A DNA stretch of 61,584 nucleotides, taken from positions 1-61,584 of the forward strand of contig CAXTAO010000016.1 of NCBI GenBank assembly GCA_964242625.1, given 5' to 3'. The DNA is from JASLDZ01 sp964242625. GTDB taxonomy: Bacteria; Pseudomonadota; Alphaproteobacteria; Caulobacterales; Caulobacteraceae. How positions within the stretch are numbered: position 1 is the first letter of the stretch; each line of letters starts with the position of its first letter. Shown piece after piece: positions 16,304 to 24,482 of this stretch. The notes under the pieces were generated by a model. It saw nothing but the letters and a program-made list of their open reading frames with translations, was not told the origin of the DNA and ran no database searches. Both the position numbers and the translations under genes were made by a program.

Positions 16304-17634
16304 ATCTGCCTGAGCATGAGCACGTCGCCCGCGATGATGGCGACGGTGGCGACCGTGGCTGCGCCCATCAGCCAGCCGGGCGCGACCAGCGCGCCCATCC
16401 GCCGGCGGTCGCCCGTGAACATCAGAAGCGGCACGAGCGCGAAGGGCAGCTGCAGGCTTAGCACCACCTGCGACAGGATGAGGAGCGGTCCCGTGCCGCG
16501 CTCGCCCATCACCGCCACCACCGCCACGCATGGCGCGATGGCGATCAGCCGTGTCGCCACCCGCCGCACCCAGGGCGCGATGCGAAGACGCACGAAGCCC
16601 TCCATCACGATCTGGCCGGCGAGCGTGGCGGTCAGCGTCGCGTTCTGCCCGGACGCGAGGAGCGCCACCGCGAAGAGCGCCGCGGCGATCGGCGCGCCGA
16701 GGAGCGGCGTCAGGAGGCGGTGCGCGTCCTGGATCTCCGCCACGTCGGCGTGGCCGGAGGTGTGGAACACCGCCGCCGCCATGACCAGGATCGCGGCGTT
16801 GACGAAGAAGGCCAGCGTCAGCGCCAGCGTCGAGTCGATCACCGAGAAGCGCAGCGCCTCGCGCCGGCCCGCGTCCGTGGGCTCGTGGCGGCGCGCCTGC
16901 ACGAGCGCCGAGTGGAGGTAGAGGTTGTGGGGCATGACCGTCGCCCCCACGATGCCGATGGCGAGGTAGAGCGCCTTTGGGTTGGTCACGACCTCCGGCC
17001 GCGGCAGGAGCCCGCCCGCGACCCGCGCCCACTCCGGCCGCGACAGCGCAATCTCGACCGCGAACGCCGCCGCGATCACCGCCAGCAGCGCGATCACGAT
17101 CAGCTCGAGCCCGCGCTGGCCCGCACGCTGCAGGGCCAGGAGGAGCAGCACGTCGGCGCTCGTGAGGAGGACGCCCCACAGGAGCGGTAGGTGGAACAGG
17201 AGCTGGAGCGCGATGGCCGCGCCGATCACCTCGGCGAGGTCGCAGGCGACGATCGCCACCTCGCAGAGCAGCCACAGCGGGACGTTGACCCACATGGGGA
17301 AGCGCGCGCGGCACGCCTGGGCGAGGTCCAGCCCCGTGGCCACCCCGAGCCTCGCCGCCAACGCCTGCAAGAGCATGGCCGCCACGCTCGACAACAGCAC
17401 GACCGAGAGCAGGAGGTAGCCGAGCGACGAGCCGCCCGCGAGGTCGGTGGCCCAGTTGCCCGGGTCCATGTAACCGACCGCCACCACATAGCCCGGGCCG
17501 GAGAAGGCCAGGAGCCGCCGCAGCCAGCTCGCCCCCGGCGGCGGCCCCGCGATCGAGCCCCGCGCGTCGCCGCGGTCTCGGGGCGGCGGCGCGAGCCCCT
17601 CGGCGCGCGCCGCGTCGGTGTCGGCGGGCGGCAT
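16291..17634 (-). CDS. mntH: NRAMP-family Mn(II)/divalent metal transporter
   Basis: From the ATG at 17634 the protein is 447 residues with about 11 membrane helices. The hallmark metal-site motif DPGNWATD lies in TM1 and MPHNLYLHSALV in TM6, as in proton-coupled Nramp transporters. It probably imports Mn(II), which fits the nearby Mn-catalase. An upstream in-frame start at 17670 would add 12 residues. The divergent spacing to lemA contains an inverted repeat that could be an operator. Confidence 0.93.
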   Translation of the reverse strand: MPPADTDAARAEGLAPPPRDRGDARGSIAGPPPGASWLRRLLAFSGPGYVVAVGYMDPGNWATDLAGGSSLGYLLLSVVLLSSVAAMLLQALAARLGVATGLDLAQACRARFPMWVNVPLWLLCEVAIVACDLAEVIGAAIALQLLFHLPLLWGVLLTSADVLLLLALQRAGQRGLELIVIALLAVIAAAFAVEIALSRPEWARVAGGLLPRPEVVTNPKALYLAIGIVGATVMPHNLYLHSALVQARRHEPTDAGRREALRFSVIDSTLALTLAFFVNAAILVMAAAVFHTSGHADVAEIQDAHRLLTPLLGAPIAAALFAVALLASGQNATLTATLAGQIVMEGFVRLRIAPWVRRVATRLIAIAPCVAVVAVMGERGTGPLLILSQVVLSLQLPFALVPLLMFTGDRRRMGALVAPGWLMGAATVATVAIIAGDVLMLRQMAGG

Positions 17635-17668
17635 CGTCCCTCGTGTAGCCGTGCGCGTCGGCGCGCGC

Positions 17669-17694
17669 ACCTGTTACGTCGAAGTAATCCAGGT
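17669..17694. promoter_or_regulatory. Inverted repeat in the mntH-lemA divergent promoter region
   Basis: ACCTG-TTAC-GTCGAA-GTAA-TC-CAGGT is a near-perfect dyad interrupted by one 2-nt bulge, centred in the 138-nt gap between the divergent starts and 35 nt upstream of mntH. It could be an operator for a metal or stress regulator. It does not match the known Mur or Fur box of Alphaproteobacteria that I can recall. Confidence 0.4.
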
Positions 17695-17772
17695 CACTCC
17701 GTCGCCGCGCTTCCCACGCCCTCCGCGTGCGCCTACCTTCATCGCAGTTCGAACCGCACACGGGGACCCCAC

Positions 17773-18498
17773 GTGCAGACGACCCATTCCGCTCGCGCTG
17801 CGCGCCCTGGCCGCCGCGCCCTCCTCCTCGCCGCGGCGGTCGCCGCCCCGCTGGCGCTCGGAGGCTGCGGCTACAACACGCTCCCGACCAAGGATCAGGT
17901 GGTGAAGGCGCGCTGGTCGGACGTGCAGTCCACCTACCAGCGCCGCGCCGACCTCATCCCCAACCTCGTCGCCACCGTGCAGGCCGCCGCCCAGAACGAG
18001 CGCGGCACGCTGACGGACGTGATCAACGCCCGCGCCCGCGCCACCCAGGTCACGGTCGATCCCTCGACCGTGACCGATCCGGCCAAGTTCCAGCAGTACC
18101 AGCAGGCGCAGGGCCAGCTCGGCCAGGCGCTCGGCCGCCTGCTCGTGGTGACCGAGAACTACCCGCAGCTCAAGACCAACGAGAACTTCCTCGAGCTGCA
18201 GTCGCAGGTCGAGGGCACCGAGAACCGGATCAACGTGGCCCGGCGCGACTACAACGGGGCCGCGCAGGACTACAACACCACGCTGCATACCTTCCCGACG
18301 GTGGTCTGGGCCAAGACGCTGCAGGGCGGCTACAAGGACGCGCAGTACTTCTCGGCCGACGCAGGGGCGCAGTCGGCCCCTCACGTGCAGTTCAACATCC
18401 CACCCGCGGGCGGCGCCGGCCCCGCGCCGCCGGCGCCCGGCACGGGCCCCGGCTCCTCGTCTTCGACCACGACGACCGTCACCGCGCCCAGCCGATGA
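17773..18498 (+). CDS. LemA-family lipoprotein
   Basis: A 241-residue protein with a GTG start. Residues 1-35 form a basic N-terminus, a hydrophobic stretch and a lipobox LALGGC, predicting a lipidated Cys. The LemA core follows: VVKARWSDVQSTYQRRADLIPNLVATV, then NFLELQSQVEGTENRINVARRDYN. The C-terminus ends in a Pro/Gly/Ser/Thr-rich tail. LemA proteins are long four-helix bundles of uncertain function, regularly encoded next to TPM-domain proteins, as here. The stop overlaps the next start by 4 nt (ATGA). Confidence 0.92.
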   Translation: MQTTHSARAARPGRRALLLAAAVAAPLALGGCGYNTLPTKDQVVKARWSDVQSTYQRRADLIPNLVATVQAAAQNERGTLTDVINARARATQVTVDPSTVTDPAKFQQYQQAQGQLGQALGRLLVVTENYPQLKTNENFLELQSQVEGTENRINVARRDYNGAAQDYNTTLHTFPTVVWAKTLQGGYKDAQYFSADAGAQSAPHVQFNIPPAGGAGPAPPAPGTGPGSSSSTTTTVTAPSR

Positions 18499-19397
18499 GC
18501 GGCGCGCGCCCGCGAGGGGCGGCGGCGGGGTTCGTCCTCGCCGCCCTTCTGGCGTTCCTGTGGGTGGTTCCGGGGCGGGCGCGGGCGGCCGACGCCTACC
18601 CCCCGCTCACCGGACGCGTGACGGACGCGGCGCACGTGCTGACGCCGGAGGTGACGAGCGACCTCACGCAGAAGCTCGCCGCGCTGGAGCAGTCCACCGG
18701 TCGCCAGCTCGTGGTGGCGACGGTTCCCAGCCTCAACGACCAGCCGATCGAGGACTACGGCGTGGGGCTGATCCGCGCCTGGGCGATCGGCGCCAAGGGC
18801 CGGAACGACGGCGCGATCCTCATCGTGGCCCCCAACGAGCGCAAGGTGCGCATCGAGGTCGGCTACGGGCTGGAGGGCGACCTCACCGACGCGCTGTCCG
18901 AACGGATCATCCAGCGCAACATCCTGCCGCGCTTTAAGGCGGGCGACATCCCGGGCGGCGTGGCGACGGGGGCGGACGCCCTGATCGGCGTGCTGCAGCT
19001 CCCCGCCGACCAGATCCGCGCCCAGTCGCAGGCGGCCGCGAGCGCGCCGGCCTCGGGCGAGGGCGTGCGCGTGTCGGCGCGTCATGACCCCGCCGGCCTG
19101 ATCTTCGCGGGGCTGTTCCTGTTCTGGCTCCTCTCCATGGGGTGGCGCTTCCTGACGGGCCACCGCGGGCGGCGCTACGGCCAGTACGGGGGAGCGGCGC
19201 GCGGCGGCGGCGGCGGCCTCGGCTGGCTTCTGCCCATGATGATCCTGAACGGCCTCGGTCGCGGCGGACGCGACGACGACGACGGCGGCGGCTGGGGCGG
19301 CTTCGGCGGAGGGGGCGGCGGCTTCGGCGGGGGTGGAGGCGGCTTCTCCGGCGGCGGCGGCTCGGGCGGGGGCGGCGGCGCCTCCGGCAGCTGGTGA
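18495..19397 (+). CDS. TPM-domain membrane protein with glycine-rich tail (YgcG type)
   Basis: A 300-residue protein. A signal peptide (about residues 1-32) precedes a TPM domain (35-180; GRVTDAAHVLTPEVTSDLTQKL, EDYGVGLIRAWAIG, RIEVGYGLEGDLTDAL). A membrane helix follows (about 202-217) and a C-terminal tail that is nearly all Gly with Ser, Asp and Trp, ending GGGASGSW. This layout is typical of YgcG partners of LemA. Its start lies inside the lemA stop (ATGA), implying translational coupling. The role of the pair is unknown, with envelope stress or protein quality control as a guess. Confidence 0.9.
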   Translation: MSGARPRGAAAGFVLAALLAFLWVVPGRARAADAYPPLTGRVTDAAHVLTPEVTSDLTQKLAALEQSTGRQLVVATVPSLNDQPIEDYGVGLIRAWAIGAKGRNDGAILIVAPNERKVRIEVGYGLEGDLTDALSERIIQRNILPRFKAGDIPGGVATGADALIGVLQLPADQIRAQSQAAASAPASGEGVRVSARHDPAGLIFAGLFLFWLLSMGWRFLTGHRGRRYGQYGGAARGGGGGLGWLLPMMILNGLGRGGRDDDDGGGWGGFGGGGGGFGGGGGGFSGGGGSGGGGGASGSW

Positions 19398-19402
19398 CGC
19401 GC

Positions 19403-20083
19403 ATGAACACCGCCGACCGCCGCCGCATCGCCGACGCCGTGGCCCAGGCCGAGCGCGGCACCACCGGCGAGATCGTGTGCGTGCTGGCGCAGGAGTGCTC
19501 GCGCTATCGCGAAGTCCCGCTCGCCTGGGCGGCGGCGCTGTCGCTCCTGGCCCCGCCGCTCCTCGCGCCCGCGGGGCTGTGGCCCGTGCGCTGGCCGGAC
19601 TTCGGCTGGACGTCGGGGCACGGGGGGCCGCCCTCGGCGGTGGCGGCGGTGGAGGCCTACGCCCTGGCGCAGCTGGCGCTCTTCGCCGTCGTCTGGCTCG
19701 TGGCCAACCTGCCGGCCGTGCGGCGGGTGCTGACGCCCGGCACGCTGAAGTCGCACCGGGTGCACACCGTCGCCGCCCAGCAGTTCCTGGCCACCGGCAT
19801 GGCGACCGACCCCCAGCGCACGGGCGTGATGATCCTGGGCTCGCTGCGCGACCGACGCGTCGAGGTCCTGGCCGCGCCCGGCATCCAGGCCGCGGTCGGC
19901 GACGACGCCTGGGCCCAGGCGGTCGCCGCGGTGCAGGCCGGCATGAAGCGGCGCGACCTCGCGGGCGGCTTCGTGGACGCGGTGGGGCTCTGCGGCCAAG
20001 TGCTGGCCCGCCACTTCCCCGCCGGCGAGACGCCGCACGCCAACACCGTCCCCGACGACCTGATCGAGATCGAGGGCTCATGA
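19403..20083 (+). CDS. TPM-domain membrane protein, second copy
   Basis: A 226-residue protein. It begins with DRRRIADAVAQAERGTTGEIVCVLAQECSRY, the TPM start, then has two hydrophobic helices (about residues 38-60 and 82-106). A C-terminal TPM half follows, containing QFLATGMATDPQRTGVMILGSLRDRRVEVLAAPGI and a helix around AVQAGMKRR. Members of this type follow a YgcG protein in many proteobacterial lemA operons. A GTG at 19394 overlapping the previous stop (GTGA) is an alternative start, three codons longer. Its own stop overlaps the next small gene. Confidence 0.85.
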   Translation: MNTADRRRIADAVAQAERGTTGEIVCVLAQECSRYREVPLAWAAALSLLAPPLLAPAGLWPVRWPDFGWTSGHGGPPSAVAAVEAYALAQLALFAVVWLVANLPAVRRVLTPGTLKSHRVHTVAAQQFLATGMATDPQRTGVMILGSLRDRRVEVLAAPGIQAAVGDDAWAQAVAAVQAGMKRRDLAGGFVDAVGLCGQVLARHFPAGETPHANTVPDDLIEIEGS

Positions 20084-20181
20084 AGACCGCCGCCGTGTTC
20101 GCCTTCCTGACGGGCCTGGGCCTCGCGCTCTGGGCCGCGCGCGAGGGGCTGTTCGACGCCCCGCCGCGCGACGCGAGTTAG
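20080..20181 (+). CDS. Small single-helix membrane protein (33 aa)
   Basis: An ATG overlapping the stop of the second TPM gene (ATGA, 20080-20083) opens a 33-codon frame: MKTAAVFAFLTGLGLALWAA, an Arg, then EGLFDAPPRDAS. One hydrophobic helix of about 18 residues is flanked by a Lys and an Arg, a plausible single-pass inner-membrane peptide. Coupled start spacing like that of the other operon members supports translation. I know no family match. It ends just before the convergent fumarylacetoacetase stop. Confidence 0.5.
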   Translation: MKTAAVFAFLTGLGLALWAAREGLFDAPPRDAS

Positions 20182-20184
20182 AGG

Positions 20185-21519
20185 CTAGCCCCCGCGAGCG
20201 GGCGCCACCTCCGCCCGGCATTCGCCGAGGCCGATGGAGACGAAGCCGTCGCGCCGAGCGTGGGCGGCGAGGATCACCTCGTCGCCGTCCTCAAGGAAGG
20301 CGCGCGTCTCGCCGCCCGGGAGCGCCACGGGCGCCTTGCCGCCGGCGCTGAGCTCCAGGAGGCTGCCGCCCTGCTCGGGCGCGGGGCCGGAGATCGTGCC
20401 GGTGCCGAGGAGATCGCCCGGCCGCAGGTCGCAGCCGTTCGACGTGTGGTGGGCGAGGAGCTGGCCGGGCGTCCAGTACATGTCGGCGAGCGCGCTCCGC
20501 GACAGCCGATGCGGCCCCTCGCCCCGCGCGCGCATGGCGGGGGTGAGGAGCCGGACCTCGAGCTCCAGCGCCCAGCTCCCCCGCGCCTGGTCGGCCTCGT
20601 CCCACAGATAGGGCAGGGGCTGCGGGTCGCCCGCCGGCCGCGGCGGCTGCGCGCGGCGGAATGGCAAAAGCGCCTCGGCCGTCACGATCCAGGGCGAGAC
20701 GGTGGTGGCGAAGCTCTTGGCCAGGAACGGGCCCAGCGGCTGGTACTCCCACCCCTGCACGTCGCGCGCCGACCAGTCGTTGAGGAGGCCCACGCCCACG
20801 ATGCGGTCGCGCGCCCGCGCTATCAGCGTCGGCTCGCCCGGCGGGTTGGCGGGGCCGCCGACCCAGAGCGCCACCTCCAGCTCGTAGTCGAGCCGGCGGG
20901 TGGGGCCGAACACGGGCGCCTCGGCCTCCGGCGGCTTGCGCTGACCCCAGGGTCGCGTCACCGGCTCGCCCGAGACGCGCACGGATGAGGCGCGGCCGTG
21001 ATAGCCGATCGGCACGTGCTTGTAGTTGGGCAGGAGCGGGTTCTCCGGCCGGAACTGGCGACCGACGGTCAGGGCGTGGTGGATACCCGCGTAGAAGTCG
21101 GTGTAGTCGCCGACGACCGCCGGAAGGTGGACCCGCACCTCGTCCGCCCGGCGCAGGCAGGGCTCCACGGCGGAGCGCTCCGGCGCGCCTTCGGCCAGGA
21201 GGTCGGACACCCGCAGCCTCAGCGCGCGGCGATCGGCGGGCGCGAGCGCCATCCAGCCGTTCAGCGCGGGCGCGGCCGCCGCGTGTGCGGCCGCCTCCGT
21301 CTCGCCCGCGAACAGCCCGGCCTCGACCGCGGCCGCCATGTCCAGCAACTCGTCGCCGACGGCCACCGCGCCCCGGGGCGGCTCGCCGTCGCGGGAGACG
21401 ACGCCGTGCGGCAGGTTCTGGATCGGGAACTCCGCATGCCCCTCGGCCGAGGCCACCCACGAGCGCCGCCGCGGGTCGTGGCTGCGGTCGAGGTCGGCAT
21501 CGGCGGAGGGGGCGGGCAT
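20185..21519 (-). CDS. fahA: Fumarylacetoacetase
   Basis: A 444-residue protein with an N-terminal SH3-like domain (FPIQNLPHGVVSRDG) and the FAH core. Metal and catalytic motifs are DYTDFYAGIHHA (Asp, and the catalytic His), RLDYELEVALWVG (two Glu), GVGLLNDWSARDVQGWEYQPLGPFLAKSF and GTGTISGPAPEQGGSLLEL. It hydrolyses fumarylacetoacetate to fumarate and acetoacetate, the last step of tyrosine/homogentisate breakdown. No hmgA or maiA is adjacent in the window. The ATG at 21519 is preferred to the longer in-frame start at 21642. Confidence 0.93.
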   Translation of the reverse strand: MPAPSADADLDRSHDPRRRSWVASAEGHAEFPIQNLPHGVVSRDGEPPRGAVAVGDELLDMAAAVEAGLFAGETEAAAHAAAAPALNGWMALAPADRRALRLRVSDLLAEGAPERSAVEPCLRRADEVRVHLPAVVGDYTDFYAGIHHALTVGRQFRPENPLLPNYKHVPIGYHGRASSVRVSGEPVTRPWGQRKPPEAEAPVFGPTRRLDYELEVALWVGGPANPPGEPTLIARARDRIVGVGLLNDWSARDVQGWEYQPLGPFLAKSFATTVSPWIVTAEALLPFRRAQPPRPAGDPQPLPYLWDEADQARGSWALELEVRLLTPAMRARGEGPHRLSRSALADMYWTPGQLLAHHTSNGCDLRPGDLLGTGTISGPAPEQGGSLLELSAGGKAPVALPGGETRAFLEDGDEVILAAHARRDGFVSIGLGECRAEVAPARGG

Positions 21520-21644
21520 GGGCGAAGGCTCGGGCGCGGGCGGGGCCGCCTTGTCCCGCAGAGCCGCGCGCCCCGCAATCGCTTGCGCTCCCGCCTGCGC
21601 CGCGCTTCCCTCCGCGCCCCGAACCGGCCGAGGCGCGAGCATCC

Positions 21645-22106
21645 ATGGACATGACCGCCGACGCCGGCCTGCACCTCACCGGCCTGCAGCAGCTGCAGGC
21701 GATCATGGCGGGCGGCCGCAGGCCCGGCATCGCCGAGTCGCTGCGCTTCCAGCTGACGGAGGTCGCGTCCGGGGTGGCGGTGTTCGAGGGCGAGCCCGGG
21801 CTGCACGCCTACAACCCGATCGGCACCGTGCACGGCGGCTATGCTGCGACGCTGCTCGACTCGGCCTGCGGCTGCGCGGTGCACACGCGCCTCGAGCCCG
21901 GCTGGCGCTACACCACGCTGGAGCTCAAGGTCGCCTATCACAAGGCGATCACCGACGGCGCGGGGCTCGTGCGTGCGCGGGGCGAGGTGGTGAGCATGGG
22001 CCGGCGCGCCGCCTTCGCCGAGGCGCGGCTGACGGACGCGAGCGGGCGCCTCTTGGCCTCGGCCACCTCCTCCCTCCTGGTGATCGCGCCGGAGCCCCGC
22101 GGGTGA
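21645..22106 (+). CDS. PaaI-type hotdog thioesterase
   Basis: A 153-residue hotdog protein with the 4HBT/PaaI signature NPIGTVHGGYAATLLDSACG, where the HGG and the Asp of LLDSA mark the active site, and a YHKAITDGAGLVRARGEV core strand set. It hydrolyses an acyl-CoA, probably aromatic or medium-chain. The stop overlaps the GTG start of the GH92 gene (GTGA), so the two are coupled, although no metabolic link is obvious. Confidence 0.88.
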   Translation: MDMTADAGLHLTGLQQLQAIMAGGRRPGIAESLRFQLTEVASGVAVFEGEPGLHAYNPIGTVHGGYAATLLDSACGCAVHTRLEPGWRYTTLELKVAYHKAITDGAGLVRARGEVVSMGRRAAFAEARLTDASGRLLASATSSLLVIAPEPRG

Positions 22107-24472
22107 GGCGCTCAGCGCTGGGCCTCGCCCTCGCCGCCGCCCTGACCGCCCCCGCCATCGCCCTCGCCGCGCCCTCGCTGGTCGCCCCCTCGCTGGTAGA
22201 CGACGTGGACCCATTCATCGGCACAGGGGCCGACGGGCACACCTACCCCGGCGCGGTCGTTCCCTTCGGCATGGTGCAGCTGAGCCCGGACACGCTGATC
22301 GCGGACTTCAAGCACTCGTACGCCCACGCCGCCGGCTACCGCTACGAGGACCGCTCGATCCAGGGCTTCAGCCACACCCACTTCTCGGGCGCGGGCCACT
22401 CCGACCTCGGCGACGTGTCCTTGATGCCGGTGGCCGGCGCGGAGGTCCCGCTCGAGCCCGGCGACCCGGCCCAGCCCGGCTCGGGCTACCGCTCGGCCTT
22501 CGACCACGCGAGCGAGCGGGCCAGCCCCGGCTATTATGCGGTCACGCTGAAGCGCTTCGGCGTGCGCGCGGAGCTGACGGCGGGCGAGCGCATCGGCGTG
22601 CACCGCTACAGCTTCCCGGCCGACGAGGACGCGCACCTCCTCCTCGACCTGCGCCATGTGATCTATGACTACCCAGGCAAGGTGCTCTGGTCGTCCTTGC
22701 GGGTGCGGCCCGACGGCGCCGTCACCGGCATGCGGGAGACGCGCGGGTGGGCCCCTGGGCGGCGGCTCTACTTCGCCCTGCGCTTCTCGGCCGCGCCGAC
22801 CGGCCACGCCCTCTACGACCGCGAGCCGGTGGAGGCGCCCTATCACGGCTTCTCTCCGCCGGGAGACGGGCCGCGGGGCCTACCCTACCTGCAGGGGCGC
22901 GGGCTGGTCGGCGTGTGGGACTTCGGCCGCCTCACCCGCCCGCTGGTGGTCACGGTCGCGCTCTCGCCGGTGAGCGAGGACGGCGCGCTCGCCAACCTCG
23001 CCGCCGAGGCGCCCGGGTTCGACTTCGACGCGGTGCGTGCGCGGGCGCGGGCTGCCTGGGCGCGCGAGCTCGACCGGGTGGAGATCGCAGCCCCCGCCCC
23101 CATGCGCCGCTCGCTGGCGACCGCGCTCTACCACGCGCTCCTGGCGCCCAGCCTGTCGATGGACGCGGACGGACGCTACGTCGGCCCCGACAACGCGGTG
23201 CACCAGGCGCAGGGCTTCCGCTTCGTGTCGTCCTTCAGCCTGTGGGACACCTATCGCGCCGAAGAGCCGCTCATGACGCTGATCCAGCCGGACGCGCGCT
23301 CGGCCGACGTGATGCGCTCGCTCCTGGCGTCACGCGACGAGAGCCCGTGGGGGATCCTGCCTGTGTGGCAGTTCGCGGGCCTCGAGACCTGGTGCATGAT
23401 CGGCTACCATGCCGTGCCCGAGTTGGCGGATGCCGTCATGAAGGGCCTGCCCGGCTTCGACGCGAACCGCGCGCTCGACGCCATGGTCGCTTCGGCGGAC
23501 TACCGCCCCTACGGACACCTCGGCCTCTACATCGACCACGGCTATGTGCCCGTCGACGGCGACGGCGAGGCCGTCTCGGAGACGCTCGAATACGCCTTCG
23601 ACGACTGGACGATCGCGCAGGCCGCGCGGAAGCTCGGCCGGGCGGACGTGGCCGGGCGTTTCGACCGTCGGGCGGCGAACTGGCGCAACGTGTTCGACCC
23701 GGCGACGGGCTGGGCGCAGCCTCGCCTCGCCTCGGGCGCCTGGCGCGAGCCCTTCGACCCCGCCCAGGCGGGCGAGGGCTCGGGCTTCACCGAGGGCAAC
23801 AGCTGGCAGTACACCGAGTACGCCCCGCAGGACGTGGGCGGGCTGATCCGCGGCCTGGGCGGCGACGACAGGCTCGTGGCCAAGCTGGACACGACCTTCG
23901 ACCAGCATGTCGACCCCAAGAGCTACGCCCACGTGGAGGACATGGCCGGGCTGATCGGCCAGTACGTCCACGGCAACGAGCCCAGCCACCACATGGCCTA
24001 TCTCTACAGCTACGCGGGCCAGCCCTGGCGCACCGAGGCTCGGCTGAAACAGATCGTCGACAGCCAGTACCGACCCGCGCCCGACGGCCTCGTCGGCAAC
24101 GACGACCTGGGGCAGATGTCGGCGTGGCTCGTGTTCACCGCGCTGGGCTTCTATCCGGTGGCCCCCGCGTCCAACCAGTACGTGATCGGGCGGCCGTTCG
24201 TGGAACGCGCCTCGCTCGCCCTGCCCAACGGGCGGCGCTTCACGGTGGAGGCGCAGGGGCTGTCGGACGCCCACCCCTACGTGCAGGCCGTGACGCTGGA
24301 CGGGCGCCCGCTCGCCCGCGCCTACATCACCCACGAGGAGATCCTGCGCGGCGGGACGCTGCGCTTCACCATGGGCGCGAAACCCGCGCTCGGCCGCGCC
24401 TATCCCGCGGCGGCGCGGCCCTACTCGATGACGCCCTACCCCGCCTCGACGGCGCCCGCGCCGGCGGGCTAG
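22103..24472 (+). CDS. GH92 alpha-1,2-mannosidase family protein
   Basis: A 789-residue protein with a GTG start and a signal peptide (VRRSALGLALAAALTAPAIALA). Family 92 landmarks are DPFIGTGADGHTYPGAVVPFGMVQLSPDT, FSHTHFSGAGHSDLGDVSLMP, SFSLWDTYRAEEPLM, GNSWQYTEYAPQDV and GNEPSHHMAYLYSYAGQPW, the last two holding the catalytic Glu and calcium-binding region. GH92 enzymes are calcium-dependent exo-mannosidases acting on mannans or N-glycans. The protein is probably periplasmic. There is no adjacent PUL, TonB receptor or transporter, which is unusual for the family. Confidence 0.92.
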   Translation: MRRSALGLALAAALTAPAIALAAPSLVAPSLVDDVDPFIGTGADGHTYPGAVVPFGMVQLSPDTLIADFKHSYAHAAGYRYEDRSIQGFSHTHFSGAGHSDLGDVSLMPVAGAEVPLEPGDPAQPGSGYRSAFDHASERASPGYYAVTLKRFGVRAELTAGERIGVHRYSFPADEDAHLLLDLRHVIYDYPGKVLWSSLRVRPDGAVTGMRETRGWAPGRRLYFALRFSAAPTGHALYDREPVEAPYHGFSPPGDGPRGLPYLQGRGLVGVWDFGRLTRPLVVTVALSPVSEDGALANLAAEAPGFDFDAVRARARAAWARELDRVEIAAPAPMRRSLATALYHALLAPSLSMDADGRYVGPDNAVHQAQGFRFVSSFSLWDTYRAEEPLMTLIQPDARSADVMRSLLASRDESPWGILPVWQFAGLETWCMIGYHAVPELADAVMKGLPGFDANRALDAMVASADYRPYGHLGLYIDHGYVPVDGDGEAVSETLEYAFDDWTIAQAARKLGRADVAGRFDRRAANWRNVFDPATGWAQPRLASGAWREPFDPAQAGEGSGFTEGNSWQYTEYAPQDVGGLIRGLGGDDRLVAKLDTTFDQHVDPKSYAHVEDMAGLIGQYVHGNEPSHHMAYLYSYAGQPWRTEARLKQIVDSQYRPAPDGLVGNDDLGQMSAWLVFTALGFYPVAPASNQYVIGRPFVERASLALPNGRRFTVEAQGLSDAHPYVQAVTLDGRPLARAYITHEEILRGGTLRFTMGAKPALGRAYPAAARPYSMTPYPASTAPAPAG

Positions 24473-24482
24473 TCGCCAAGCC

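Noticed and set aside
19260..19390. Repeated GGCGGC-type units that look like a tandem repeat
   Set aside because: They are the codons of the glycine-rich tail of a TPM protein and do not form exact units or a CRISPR array.
21338..22102. In-frame extension of the GH92 protein to more than 1000 residues
   Set aside because: The upstream part is the shadow of the fahA and thioesterase genes. The signal peptide at the GTG at 22103 marks the real start.
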